Part shown: positions 35,864-47,916 of the stretch, piece after piece | How the letters are laid out: each line of letters starts with the position of its first letter | Numbering within the stretch: position 1 is the first letter of the stretch | Assembly: GCF_030055435.1 (NCBI RefSeq) | Contig: NZ_JASFYG010000002.1 | Location: 207,224-271,223 of the forward strand | Length of the DNA: 64,000 bases | From: Methanothermobacter sp. | GTDB taxonomy: Archaea > Methanobacteriota > Methanobacteria > Methanobacteriales > Methanothermobacteraceae | Direction: 5' to 3' | The notes under the pieces: model-generated | What the model was told of the DNA's origin: nothing | Seen by the model: the letters and a program-made list of their open reading frames with translations, nothing else | Database searches by the model: none | Program-made: the position numbers and the translations under genes

Positions 35864-38570
35864 GTTAAAATCAGACCAAAATGGGATTGAAATTGAGTTC
35901 TGTGATGTTGGTGTTGAAGAGTTTGCTGTGTTAAAATCAGACCAAAATGGGATTGAAATGTTTAAGGCCCTGGAATTCTCCAGCCTCATCATAAATGTTA
36001 AAATCAGACCAAAATGGGATTGAAATGGCTTATCATTCATTAAAACCTCAGGTTTTATAGGTTAAAATCAGACCAAAATGGGATTGAAATTTTTATTGGT
36101 TGATTAACAGGAGGGGTTTTTAGTTAAAATCAGACCAAAATGGGATTGAAATCATCAATGTTAATCCTCACCTGAAACCACCCTGAAGTGTTAAAATCAG
36201 ACCAAAATGGGATTGAAATCAACTATGCAGAGAAAAAACAGATAAGCCCAAAAGAGAGTTAAAATCAGACCAAAATGGGATTGAAATCCACATAGACATA
36301 TACATAAAGGAGGTGAAAGAATGAGTTAAAATCAGACCAAAATGGGATTGAAATCCTTTATTTGCCTTGAAATATCCGGGGGTTGAGTTAAAATCAGACC
36401 AAAATGGGATTGAAATACTTTTAACTGTTACATATATATCAAAACATTCAAAAGTTAAAATCAGACCAAAATGGGATTGAAATTTTGTTACTGGGAATGA
36501 GGGTGTTAACTGTATAAAATGGTTAAAATCAGACCAAAATGGGATTGAAATCTAATGGGGGTTATCATTCCTACTTCTTCACTGATGGGTTAAAATCAGA
36601 CCAAAATGGGATTGAAATTAAGGAGTTTTGCATACTCCTTAAGGCCATTATTCGTTAAAATCAGACCAAAATGGGATTGAAATTTTTAGCTTTTTTAGTC
36701 TCTTATCGGGGTAGATAAGAGACTTGTTAAAATCAGACCAAAATGGGATTGAAATTCATTTATTTCTATCCCTACTTCTATTCTCTCCAGTATTGTTAAA
36801 ATCAGACCAAAATGGGATTGAAATTCATTGGAGCTTTAACGGGCAATCCAGCCCTTATAAGGTTAAAATCAGACCAAAATGGGATTGAAATATTTTTTTT
36901 ATGTTTGATGTTTCTTTTTTTCATTCTGTTAAAATCAGACCAAAATGGGATTGAAATCATCAGCATCAGATTGGAAATCAATATAGTTACGCACAGTTAA
37001 AATCAGACCAAAATGGGATTGAAATCTTTTATAGTCTCGATAACTCCTCTACAATGACCTGTGTTAGTTAAAATCAGACCAAAATGGGATTGAAATACGA
37101 GCATTGATGGACACAACACCCCTCATACCAGAATCGTTAAAATCAGACCAAAATGGGATTGAAATATGACAGCATCTTAGAAACGCGCTTAAAAAGCGTT
37201 GAAGGTTAAAATCAGACCAAAATGGGATTGAAATACTTTTAGAAGTTGGGACGCGAACTGTATCAAGTACGTTAAAATCAGACCAAAATGGGATTGAAAT
37301 GTGGATGATATGGTGTCAGATGATGATGGGTCTGATGTGAGTTAAAATCAGACCAAAATGGGATTGAAATATTGTATCTGATATTGTTCTCGTTGAGGGT
37401 TTGGGGTTAAAATCAGACCAAAATGGGATTGAAATACTCTTACCTTTACCATATTATCACCTATTGTCTTTTTTGTTAAAATCAGACCAAAATGGGATTG
37501 AAATTAAAACTATCAGACACTAATTCTGCTGTATCAGTGTTAAAATCAGACCAAAATGGGATTGAAATGTTTTAGTGCTTCTTCTTTCATTTTGTCTGTC
37601 TTGTGTTAAAATCAGACCAAAATGGGATTGAAATTTTATAGCTTCTTTAAACATTCTATTCACCTTTTATTTGTTAAAATCAGACCAAAATGGGATTGAA
37701 ATGTAGAGGGCAAGGAACTCTATGTCTCTAATGAGAATGGGGTTAAAATCAGACCAAAATGGGATTGAAATCAAACGCGCCCCTTAGGAGGCCTTCACTG
37801 GTCACACGTTAAAATCAGACCAAAATGGGATTGAAATTGTTTTATTATTTCGTCTATGATGTATTTGTCTGTTAAAATCAGACCAAAATGGGATTGAAAT
37901 ACAACTACTACTTTATCAAACTTTTTAGAAATATGTACAAGTTAAAATCAGACCAAAATGGGATTGAAATTACACTTCTGTCATGTTTCTCATCCTCCAT
38001 TTTTTTGTTAAAATCAGACCAAAATGGGATTGAAATCTGCAGGTGTTTGGTATGTATTTTTTGGTAGACAAATGAGTTAAAATCAGACCAAAATGGGATT
38101 GAAATGAACTAATAAGGCGTTTTTTGTCAAAAGCTGGCATAGTTAAAATCAGACCAAAATGGGATTGAAATAGGGTCTGGTCGTCTTCAAATTTAAGCAG
38201 ATGGAGGATGTTAAAATCAGACCAAAATGGGATTGAAATTCTAACCCCCCCACTGATAACTTACAACTTACAACTTGTTAAAATCAGACCAAAATGGGAT
38301 TGAAATAGCGATGGGTCTCATGGAATTCATAGAATTCCTCGTTAAAATCAGACCAAAATGGGATTGAAATTGATTAGGGCCCCCCGGCCTCTTTTAGTGT
38401 CAAGGGGGGTTAACAGACCAAAATGGGATTGAAATATAGGAGAGAGATAATATGAAGACAATTGAAGTAGAGATAGGTTAAAATCAGACCAAAATGGGAT
38501 TGAAATACGAAGAAATGGAAAAAGCAGTCGAACTCGCAAGGTTAAAATCAGACCAAAATGGGATTGAAAT
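35864..38570 (+). CRISPR. CRISPR array, 41 repeats and 40 spacers
   Basis: I counted 41 copies of a 30-nt repeat that begins GTTAAAATCAGACC and ends ATGGGATTGAAAT; 40 are identical as far as I can read. Repeat 39 (38409-38435) lacks three bases near its 5' side. Spacers are 32-42 nt, mostly 34-40. The repeat 3' end gives the 5' handle ATTGAAAT, so transcription from the left leader fits. No spacer duplicates were noticed. No cas genes occur in the window; the repeat is the type known from Methanothermobacter, whose cas operon lies near another array, so processing in trans is inferred. All reading frames within the array are repeat artefacts. Confidence 0.98.
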
Positions 38571-38577
38571 TTAAAGT

Positions 38578-38700
38578 ATGGATAAGAAGGTGGTTAGATT
38601 GGTGAGTGATGAGACTAAGGAAATACAAGGATGTATATTTTTAATTCTATTGTTTTTGTTACTCGTTCTCTTTTTTTGGAGTATGATATTGGGAGGATGA
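38578..38700 (+). CDS. Possible membrane microprotein at the array's distal end
   Basis: A 40-codon frame, MDKKVVRLVSDETKEIQ followed by a hydrophobic run CIFLILLFLLLVLFFWSM and GG, starts seven bases after the last repeat. The charged N-terminus and single strong helix look protein-like, but there is no clear Shine-Dalgarno, and an in-frame TAA precedes it. It could be transcribed by read-through from the array. It could also be a remnant of a gene interrupted at the array edge, or chance in T-rich DNA. Confidence 0.3.
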   Translation: MDKKVVRLVSDETKEIQGCIFLILLFLLLVLFFWSMILGG

Positions 38701-38828
38701 TAGGCAGACTCATCCCTTTGTCTTTTCCTTAAACAGTCGAAGAGGTTGTAATGCTTATTTATCCTGAATTTAAAAAAAGATCTCTTTTAAATTAAAAATG
38801 TGTAAATTCATTTAAAAAAATTTAGAGG
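38701..38828. other. Gap between array-distal ORF and cdc48 3' end
   Basis: A short AT-rich stretch with an A-run and a T-run near 38773-38822. No gene or structured RNA is seen. The poly-A tract on the plus strand (poly-T on the minus strand) lies at the cdc48 3' end and may terminate that transcript. Confidence 0.4.
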
Positions 38829-41081
<2,253 letters not shown>

Positions 41082-41218
41082 TTAGTAAATTTAAGTTACT
41101 ATAATATCGAAGTAAGTCATCATATATAAAGTTTTCGGTACATTTATATAGTAGTATTAGAATCAATTAATACTTCTCTGCTGGCCCACTTCAGCCATCT
41201 TTAACCGACAGGCAGCTG

Positions 41219-42529
41219 CTACCTTATCCTGGCCCCCATACCCTCAAGGATTTCCCTGACCCTCTCATAGTCCTCCCGCTGGAATACACGAATCCTGAGG
41301 GTTAAACTCACATGACCCTCGGGTATCTGTGGTCCACTGTAAACATCAACAACCTCTGAGCCAGCAACACCATCAAGAAGCCCTGTGAGGTACTCAATAA
41401 CCTCGGGGTCCACTGTATCCGGAAAAACAGCCGATATATCATACACACGTGTGGGGAGGTTCTCAGCCTTCCACCTCTGAAGTTCATCATCAGATAGAAC
41501 CCTTATGTTGGAAATCTTGAAGCTGAGCACCCTCTTACCTTCCCTGAGGGTCGCATAATCCGGTGTGACCGACTCAAGCACCCCAACGTGCACCTTACCA
41601 GAATAGATGTGCCTCAGACCAACTTCCTCTCCAACAGAATCCTTCAGAATTTTAAGTTCCTCATTGAGGGCCTCTATTGCCTTATCGGATCTCCCCAGGG
41701 ACGCCTCAACATCATCGATGTTCTTGGCTGCAAGACCCATCCTTGATACGAATTCATCCATCCTGCCATCACTGAGCATCTCATTGAGTTCAGAGGCAGT
41801 CCTCAGGAAACTGTCACGCATATCCTGTCCATGGGGGTTATGGGTCTGGATGGAGTACGCCAGGTATGGGTTCTGGGCCACTATCCTTGCAATGGTGTCT
41901 ATCATGAGGTTGTATATGGGGCTTGCAAATTTCCTCGACTCCCTTATATCGACCCCCTCTACCTCGAGGGTGGATGCTATGCTTATGTAGGCAAAGTGTG
42001 TCAGCACCTGCACAACACTCATCATACGGTCATGGGTTGCAGGGTCAGTTACTATAACACGGGCCTTACGTTTCTCAAGGAAATCAATGACGGTATCAAC
42101 CCATGGGTTTTCCTGTGTGGGTGTCAGGACAACAACCTGCCCCTCAAGGGAGGACACCCTCGGCCCAAACATGGGGTGGGCTGGAAGATGGTGGGCGCCA
42201 TCCCCTATGGACTCCTCCATGACCCTGGCGGGCTCCTCCTTTACAGATGTGACGTCCATCAGGAGACCCCCCTTCCTGACATGGGGGGCGACCTCCCTTA
42301 TAACATCTGCAGTTACATCTATGGGCACAGAAACAACCACCACATCTGCACGGGATGCCGCCTGGACGTTGTCAGCACAGTATTCCACACCGATCCTTGA
42401 TGCGGCTTCCATTCCAGCATCATGGTCCCTTCCGGTGATTATGACCCTCAAGCCCTCCCCCTTCAGGAACCTGGCTATCCAGTATCCAAGCCCACGAGTA
42501 CCCCCTATGATGCTCACAATCATTTCCAT
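41219..42529 (-). CDS. tyrA: Prephenate dehydrogenase (TyrA) with C-terminal extension
   Basis: TyrA oxidises prephenate to 4-hydroxyphenylpyruvate in tyrosine synthesis. Residues 1-280 have the Rossmann motif VSIIGGTRGLGYWIA, the prephenate-binding HPMFGPRVSS and VQVLTHFAYISIASTL. The remaining 150 residues include a helical region around EASLGRSDKAIEALNEEL and a C-terminal ACT-like ferredoxin fold (VSLTLRIRVFQREDYERVREIL), probably regulatory. A chorismate mutase-like segment was considered but no clear catalytic motif is seen. Start ATG 42529 follows GGAG and overlaps the upstream gene's stop. Confidence 0.85.
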   Translation of the reverse strand: MEMIVSIIGGTRGLGYWIARFLKGEGLRVIITGRDHDAGMEAASRIGVEYCADNVQAASRADVVVVSVPIDVTADVIREVAPHVRKGGLLMDVTSVKEEPARVMEESIGDGAHHLPAHPMFGPRVSSLEGQVVVLTPTQENPWVDTVIDFLEKRKARVIVTDPATHDRMMSVVQVLTHFAYISIASTLEVEGVDIRESRKFASPIYNLMIDTIARIVAQNPYLAYSIQTHNPHGQDMRDSFLRTASELNEMLSDGRMDEFVSRMGLAAKNIDDVEASLGRSDKAIEALNEELKILKDSVGEEVGLRHIYSGKVHVGVLESVTPDYATLREGKRVLSFKISNIRVLSDDELQRWKAENLPTRVYDISAVFPDTVDPEVIEYLTGLLDGVAGSEVVDVYSGPQIPEGHVSLTLRIRVFQREDYERVREILEGMGARIR

Positions 42530-42533
42530 CAGC

Positions 42534-42884
42534 CTACTCCCTGAAGGCTTTAACAGCAATGTAGCCCCCTATACCACCCAGCAGGAGGCTCAGGCCCCCG
42601 ATGATCACAAGACCCGTGGTGAAGGTGAAAATGTCAGGTGCGGCAAGACCTGCAATCCTACCAGGCATTCGAGGACCGAATACCATCCCTGATGAGAAAC
42701 TTATAACCGCAAGGATGAGTGAAGCGGCACCCCCTCCACCAGCACTTCTCCTTTCAGCCCTTGTGAGGTAGGCTGCCAGGAACCCCGTGAAGGTGTAAAC
42801 AAAGAGGCCGTCAATGAAGAATAGCATGATGAAGCCCACGATGATGCTCAGAAAAATTGCAGTGCCCGAATCATAGTCACCCAT
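42534..42884 (-). CDS. Small three-helix membrane protein (DUF5518-like)
   Basis: A 116-residue membrane protein with hydrophobic segments at about 10-40, 55-72 and 90-112, and Gly-rich linkers (RSAGGGGAAS). It resembles the DUF5518 family of small archaeal membrane proteins. Function unknown. It lies directly upstream of tyrA, overlapping its start, probably by chance of operon structure rather than pathway. Confidence 0.7.
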   Translation of the reverse strand: MGDYDSGTAIFLSIIVGFIMLFFIDGLFVYTFTGFLAAYLTRAERRSAGGGGAASLILAVISFSSGMVFGPRMPGRIAGLAAPDIFTFTTGLVIIGGLSLLLGGIGGYIAVKAFRE

Positions 42885-42995
42885 CAGATTACACTCCTCG
42901 CCTTAGCTGTCTTAATTTATAAAAGCATTCATATATAATTATCATTGATCATTCAGCATATAGAATCATCTTCCAATTGATTTCAGGGTGAAGAG

Positions 42996-44057
42996 ATGAG
43001 GATAGTACATGAGGATGAGAAAAACGGCGTCATAGAAGTCGTACCAGAAACCCTTGACGACCTCTGGCACCTCTCCCATATAATTGAGAAGGGTGACCTT
43101 CTTTCTGCAAGGACAACAAGGAGGATACAGGATACCAGCGGAGAGAAGATAAGAAGCGACAGGGGAGTTAAGAAAACCTTCTATCTGGGTATAAGGGTGG
43201 AAGGTGTCAGTTTCCACATATACACAGGAAAACTCAGAGCAACAGGGGTTATAGAGCGGGGCCCTGAGGACCTGGTCCCCCTCGGGTCGCACCACACCCT
43301 TGAGGTTAAACTCAACACCCCCCTCAGGATCAAAAAGGATTCCTGGAGCAGATGGACACTTAAGAGGCTTCAGGAGGCGGTAGAGGCATCAAAGCATATC
43401 AGAGCCGTGATAGTTGTGATTGAGGATGATGTGGCAGACATTGGAGTCATAAGACAGTATGGTGTGGATTACCAGGGCCCCATCACAGGCCACATCCCGG
43501 GTAAGAGGATGCATCAGAGGGACCGTGGGAAAATGCGCCTTGAATTCTATGAGAGTATAGTGGACGCCCTCAAAAAATACGGTGAACTTGAGACAATCAT
43601 AATTGCAGGTCCTGGCTTCTACAAGTCGGACTTCCATGAATACCTGCTTGAGAAGCACCCTGAGATCGGAAGGAAGGCCGTGGTTGAGAATACAGGGACC
43701 GGTGGAAGGTCAGGAATATATGAGGTTCTAAAGAAGGGCACAGTGGAGAGGGTTTCATCAGAGAACAGGGTTGCAGCAGAGGTAAGGAATGTGAATGAGG
43801 TCCTTGAGAGGCTGGCGAGGGACCCTGAAACCGTGGTCTATGGCAGGGAGAAGGTGCTGGAAGCCATCAATATGGGGGCTGTTGAGAGACTGCTGGTCCT
43901 TGACAGGGTTGTAAGCAGAGAGGATATTGAGGGATACCTTGATATCGTTGAAAGTATGGGGGGTTCCGTGGTTCTCATAAGCAGTGAACACGAGGGCGGC
44001 AAACAGCTGGAATCCCTCGGTGGACTTGCAGGTATATTGAGGTTCAGGATTTCATGA
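42996..44057 (+). CDS. pelA: Pelota (mRNA surveillance / ribosome rescue factor)
   Basis: Archaeal Pelota recognises stalled ribosomes and, with aABCE1, splits them. The 353 residues follow the eRF1-like layout: N-domain MRIVHEDEKNGVIEVVPE, central domain with AGPGFYKSDF, and C-domain with VYGREKVLEAINMGAVERLL. The N-terminal domain lacks the NIKS motif of eRF1, as expected. GGGTGA lies just upstream of the ATG. Confidence 0.94.
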   Translation: MRIVHEDEKNGVIEVVPETLDDLWHLSHIIEKGDLLSARTTRRIQDTSGEKIRSDRGVKKTFYLGIRVEGVSFHIYTGKLRATGVIERGPEDLVPLGSHHTLEVKLNTPLRIKKDSWSRWTLKRLQEAVEASKHIRAVIVVIEDDVADIGVIRQYGVDYQGPITGHIPGKRMHQRDRGKMRLEFYESIVDALKKYGELETIIIAGPGFYKSDFHEYLLEKHPEIGRKAVVENTGTGGRSGIYEVLKKGTVERVSSENRVAAEVRNVNEVLERLARDPETVVYGREKVLEAINMGAVERLLVLDRVVSREDIEGYLDIVESMGGSVVLISSEHEGGKQLESLGGLAGILRFRIS

Positions 44058-44069
44058 TGGGGGTATCAG

Positions 44070-45224
44070 GTGTTCAGGATTCTCCAGGATAAATGCACCG
44101 GCTGCGGGAGATGCAGGATGCTCCAGTGCAGCGGAAAATGTTCAGGGTGTGGGGCCTGCCAGATGGTATGCCCTGAGGGAGCACTTGTTCCAGGGAGAAG
44201 GGATGATACAGAGTACAGGGTGACAGTAAACAGTGAAGATGTCATGGCCACTGGCACCGTGGGGGATGCCCTTGAGGTTGCAGGTATCAGGGTAAGTGAC
44301 ATTCCCTGTGAGGGTGAATTATTCTCACCATGCGGTACAGGCGGATGCTGGGCCTGCGCTGTATCAGCAAATGGCAGGACGGTGCAGTCCTGTGTAACAC
44401 CCCTTGAGGAGGGGATGGTCATAGAGACCATACCTGAACCACCACTTAGGTATGTGAGCAACTTCGGCCCCCACACTGCTGGGGGAGTGGGGACACCCTT
44501 CAGTGAAAAGGGGGATGGCCCCGTTGAGGTGGTGTGCTTCGCCCATGGATGCAACCTGAGGTGTCCCCAGTGCCAGAACAGCCAGGTGGCGTTCACCACG
44601 GGTGACACTTTGCTTGACCCTGAAGAAACCGCAATGATACTGCTTGGCGTTGAATCGATTTACAGGACAGGCACCGTGACGTTCTCTGGCGGTGAATGCA
44701 CACTTAACAGGTCATGGCTCTCCGGTTCAGTCAGGAGGATAAGGGAACTTGATGGGGGAATCAACATTCACGTGGACACAAATGGTACCGTGCTCACCCC
44801 GCGATACATCGATGAACTTGTTGAGGCCGGCATGAACCGGATAGGAATTGACCTCAAGGGTAGGAGGCTGGAGACATTCATGAAGATAGCAGGGCTCAGC
44901 GACCCTGAGAAAGCCAGGGTATACCTTGAAAACTCCTGGAATGCCTTCAGATACATATCTGAGGAGCATGATGGAATATTCATGGGCCTCGGAGTCCCAT
45001 ACAACAGGGCACTCATATCCACAGGGGAGATTGCTGAAATGGCATCTGAGATAGCCTCTGTCAGTCCAGACGTCCAGGTAACCCTACTTGACTACAGGCC
45101 CGAGTTCAGGCTTAAAAATATACAGAGACCCTCGGTTCCTGAAATGCTTGAGGTTCGTGACCTGATGCTTGACAGGGGCCTCAGAAGGGTAATTGTCCAG
45201 ACATCTGAGGGATTCATAGGATGA
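44070..45224 (+). CDS. Multi-Fe-S radical SAM protein
   Basis: This 384-residue protein joins three Fe-S regions. Residues 9-34 have eight cysteines, CTGCGRCRMLQC and CSGCGACQMVCP (C9/12/15/20 and C24/27/30/34), enough for two [4Fe-4S] clusters. Residues 80-108 read C80 and then C88xxxxC93xxC96 and C108, the plant-type [2Fe-2S] pattern. Then comes a radical SAM core with GCNLRCPQC (C161, C165, C168), FSGGECTLN and DLKG motifs, resembling PFL-activating enzymes. Start is GTG after a GGGGGT. The partner radical enzyme is unknown. Confidence 0.9.
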   Translation: MFRILQDKCTGCGRCRMLQCSGKCSGCGACQMVCPEGALVPGRRDDTEYRVTVNSEDVMATGTVGDALEVAGIRVSDIPCEGELFSPCGTGGCWACAVSANGRTVQSCVTPLEEGMVIETIPEPPLRYVSNFGPHTAGGVGTPFSEKGDGPVEVVCFAHGCNLRCPQCQNSQVAFTTGDTLLDPEETAMILLGVESIYRTGTVTFSGGECTLNRSWLSGSVRRIRELDGGINIHVDTNGTVLTPRYIDELVEAGMNRIGIDLKGRRLETFMKIAGLSDPEKARVYLENSWNAFRYISEEHDGIFMGLGVPYNRALISTGEIAEMASEIASVSPDVQVTLLDYRPEFRLKNIQRPSVPEMLEVRDLMLDRGLRRVIVQTSEGFIG

Positions 45225-45245
45225 TCACAGAAGGGGTGTGAGAAC

Positions 45246-46136
45246 TTGGTTATGTTAATTTATGATTGGGCCCTGCCTTTAGTGGCTGTCGCCGTGCTTC
45301 TACTGACACCTGCTGCTGCGGCCATCATATCCCTCTTTAAAAATTCAAATCTCTACACTGATGTGAGGGGTGGCACACCCCGCGGTGCAGGTATTGTTCC
45401 ATGGGCAGCACTCTCCATATTCACATCCCCACCATTTAACGTGCCTATTGCTGTAATGGGGGCTCTGGCCTTTATTGATGACCTTACTGGAAGAAGAGGG
45501 ATAATGAACATTCCCATTGAGTGGGGGCAGCTTTCAAGGGGATTGGGTATACTGGCAGTCCTCCTCATCACCTACCCCTTCATGGGGGCCTGGGGACTCC
45601 TTGTGGCACTCATGGTACAACCACTGAATATTGCCGACATGCAGCCGGGTGTGGCCTGCACCGTGACGGTCCTCATGTCCCTCCTGGCACTCCCTGCAGC
45701 AGTCATGACGGGTTCAGGAATCCACTTTGCCCTTCTCATCATGGTGGTGGCACTGGCATACTCACCACTCGATTACATGGGGAGGATAATGATGGGGGAG
45801 GTTGGAAACCACAGCTTCGCAGTTGCCCTTGGGCTATTATTCTACATTTCAGGGGGGCCTTGGCTTCTCCTGGCGCTCTTTCTCCTGACACCCCTTGTAA
45901 CGGCCATTTTAAGGAGGGGCAATCTCTCAGACTTCCTTGAGAGGAGACTTAAAATTGAGAACCCCACCCTTGGGGATCTTTATATGGATGTCATGACAGG
46001 CGGAGGTCTCGGGGATCTTTTAAGGAGGATCATACTCGGTAGGAGGGCTTTCAGAATCAGGAACCCCTTCCTGATTTCGCTGGGATTCAGGAGGCTACTT
46101 TTCAACCCCCATGCGTCCCGGCTCCAGGAGTCCTGA
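45246..46136 (+). CDS. MraY-like phospho-sugar transferase (GT4-like)
   Basis: A polytopic membrane protein of 296 residues. MraY/WecA-family features are degraded but visible: a RGGTPRGAGIVPWA loop, GALAFIDDLTGRRG (aspartate pair), QPLNIADMQPG in place of the N-x-x-DGLDG motif, and MGEVGNHSFAVALG in place of MGDTGS. Such enzymes move a phospho-sugar to a polyprenyl phosphate. In Methanobacteriales a pseudomurein pathway uses MraY-like enzymes; this could be a paralog for cell-wall or glycolipid synthesis. TTG start after GGGGTG. Confidence 0.65.
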   Translation: MVMLIYDWALPLVAVAVLLLTPAAAAIISLFKNSNLYTDVRGGTPRGAGIVPWAALSIFTSPPFNVPIAVMGALAFIDDLTGRRGIMNIPIEWGQLSRGLGILAVLLITYPFMGAWGLLVALMVQPLNIADMQPGVACTVTVLMSLLALPAAVMTGSGIHFALLIMVVALAYSPLDYMGRIMMGEVGNHSFAVALGLLFYISGGPWLLLALFLLTPLVTAILRRGNLSDFLERRLKIENPTLGDLYMDVMTGGGLGDLLRRIILGRRAFRIRNPFLISLGFRRLLFNPHASRLQES

Positions 46137-46141
46137 TTCCA

Positions 46142-47818
46142 TCAGGTCATCCTCCTTGACTTTATGATTGAAATTATGAGTGCAAGGGCTATGAGGAAAC
46201 TCACAGCAAAACCAAAAAGCCCCAGGAAGGGGAACTTCTGGAGTATCAGTGCCTCCTTTGGGATTGTAACCAGTGATGAGCCGATTATAAGGGCTGATAC
46301 CAGCATCGCCACTGATATCCTGTTGGTTGATCTTTCAATTCTCCTTGATATCTCATCGAGGTTTCTGTGCTCAAGTTCCATCTTGAGTTTGCCCTCCTCC
46401 AGCCGCTGGAGCGCCCTTATAATACCGCGTGGGAGATCGTTCACTATGTGTTCAAGTTCTATTAGCGTTGAGGGGACCTCTTCCAGGTTCCGCAGGGGGT
46501 TCAGGCGTTTTCTGATGAGACTGTAGGTCATCTCCCATGCAACTTCAAGTCCATTGAATCTGGGATCCAGGCGCTCACCAAGATCCTCTGCCATGCTCAT
46601 AACCCTTGCAAGGAGTACGAAGTCCCGGGGGATCCTTATCCTGTGCTTCATTATCATCTCAGGCATTGTGAATTCTGTGAGGATCTCCCCAACCTTCTTA
46701 ACGTCTGCACCATAGTAGCGATCAAGGAGGTCTATTATATCGTACTTGACCTCTTCAAGATCTGTATCCTCTGTGAGGATATTCATGTACCTAAGCTGGT
46801 TCACTATACCATTCACATCATAGTTCATGAGTAGAATGAAGAGTTCAGCCAGTTTATCCCTGAATGAACGGTCAAGGTGACCCATCATTCCGAAGTCCAG
46901 GAAGCAGAGCACATTACCCTTCTGGACCAGTATATTGCCCGGGTGGGGGTCGGCGTGGAAGAAGCCGTGTATGAATATCTGCTTGAAGTAGCAACGGGCA
47001 CCCCGCTCTGCTATTGTCCTTGCATTGAATTTTATGTCTGATTCAAGGATTTCTGTGAGTTTAACCCCCTCAACGTACTCCATGGTCAGCACCTTGCTGG
47101 TGGAATATTCCCTGTAGACGTAGGGGGCGTAAACGGTTTCATCATCAAGGAACATGGTCCTGAATCTCTCAGCGTTGTTGGCCTCCTGATGGTAGTCCAG
47201 TTCCTTCCTTATGGCCCTTTCAAATTCCGCCACTATCCCCGGGAGATTGTAGTACTCTAGACCCGGTATACGGTCATTTGCAAGCTTTGCAAGGTACTTC
47301 ATGAGTATAATATCACTCTTTACGGTGGCGGCTATACCCGGACGCTGCACCTTAACGGCAACAGCCTCTCCGCTTTTCAAACGCGCCCTGTGGACCTGGC
47401 CTATGGATGCCGATGCAATGGGCTCCTCCTGGAATTCTGAAAAGATATCCTCCAGTGGCATGCCAAGTTCAGATTCGATAACCCTCCTGACGTCCCTGAA
47501 GGGGAACGGCGGTGCCTCGTCCTGAAGTTTGGCCAGTTCATCTGCTATTTCCCTGCCAACTAGGTCCGCTCTGGTGCTCAACACCTGGCCCAGTTTGATG
47601 AAGGTCGTCCCCAGCTCTTCGAGGACGAGTCTGAGGCGTACGGGGGCCGGTTCATGGATCTCCTCAGGGCTCCTTATGTAGAGTTTGAGGCTTTCAAATA
47701 ACCTGTTTTTGAGGCCTATGGCCTCAAGTATGTTCCCGAAGTGGTACTTGCCCATTACCCTTACTATCTCCCTGAGGCGCCCCATGTCTGGCCTTTTATT
47801 ATAGGGGGGTATCTTCAT
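46142..47818 (-). CDS. UbiB/ABC1/AarF-family atypical kinase
   Basis: An ABC1-family protein kinase-like protein of 558 residues. It has the KxGQ motif [15 protein letters not shown], the A-rich loop [28 protein letters not shown] and [11 protein letters not shown]. Two C-terminal membrane helices ([16 protein letters not shown] and [15 protein letters not shown]) anchor it. In bacteria and mitochondria UbiB acts in ubiquinone synthesis; methanogens have no ubiquinone, so the role may be in another lipid. The ATG at 47818 follows GTGGT. It converges on the MraY-like gene with five bases between them. Confidence 0.88.
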   Translation of the reverse strand: MKIPPYNKRPDMGRLREIVRVMGKYHFGNILEAIGLKNRLFESLKLYIRSPEEIHEPAPVRLRLVLEELGTTFIKLGQVLSTRADLVGREIADELAKLQDEAPPFPFRDVRRVIESELGMPLEDIFSEFQEEPIASASIGQVHRARLKSGEAVAVKVQRPGIAATVKSDIILMKYLAKLANDRIPGLEYYNLPGIVAEFERAIRKELDYHQEANNAERFRTMFLDDETVYAPYVYREYSTSKVLTMEYVEGVKLTEILESDIKFNARTIAERGARCYFKQIFIHGFFHADPHPGNILVQKGNVLCFLDFGMMGHLDRSFRDKLAELFILLMNYDVNGIVNQLRYMNILTEDTDLEEVKYDIIDLLDRYYGADVKKVGEILTEFTMPEMIMKHRIRIPRDFVLLARVMSMAEDLGERLDPRFNGLEVAWEMTYSLIRKRLNPLRNLEEVPSTLIELEHIVNDLPRGIIRALQRLEEGKLKMELEHRNLDEISRRIERSTNRISVAMLVSALIIGSSLVTIPKEALILQKFPFLGLFGFAVSFLIALALIISIIKSRRMT

Positions 47819-47916
47819 ATTAACCACTTATTTAATGTATAATATTTAAACCTATTTTGCAGATATAGAATCTCCCTTTACATTTCATGGGTTTTTCACT
47901 GAATCATGGTGATCAT

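Noticed and set aside
35825-36040. Open frames inside the CRISPR array (also near 36812 and 38348)
   Set aside because: They translate the repeat periodically (SDQNGIEI or ISIPFWSDFN) and are artefacts of repeat sequence.
41219-42529. Chorismate mutase domain fused to TyrA
   Set aside because: The helical region after the dehydrogenase lacks recognisable mutase catalytic residues; the C-terminus looks like an ACT-type fold.
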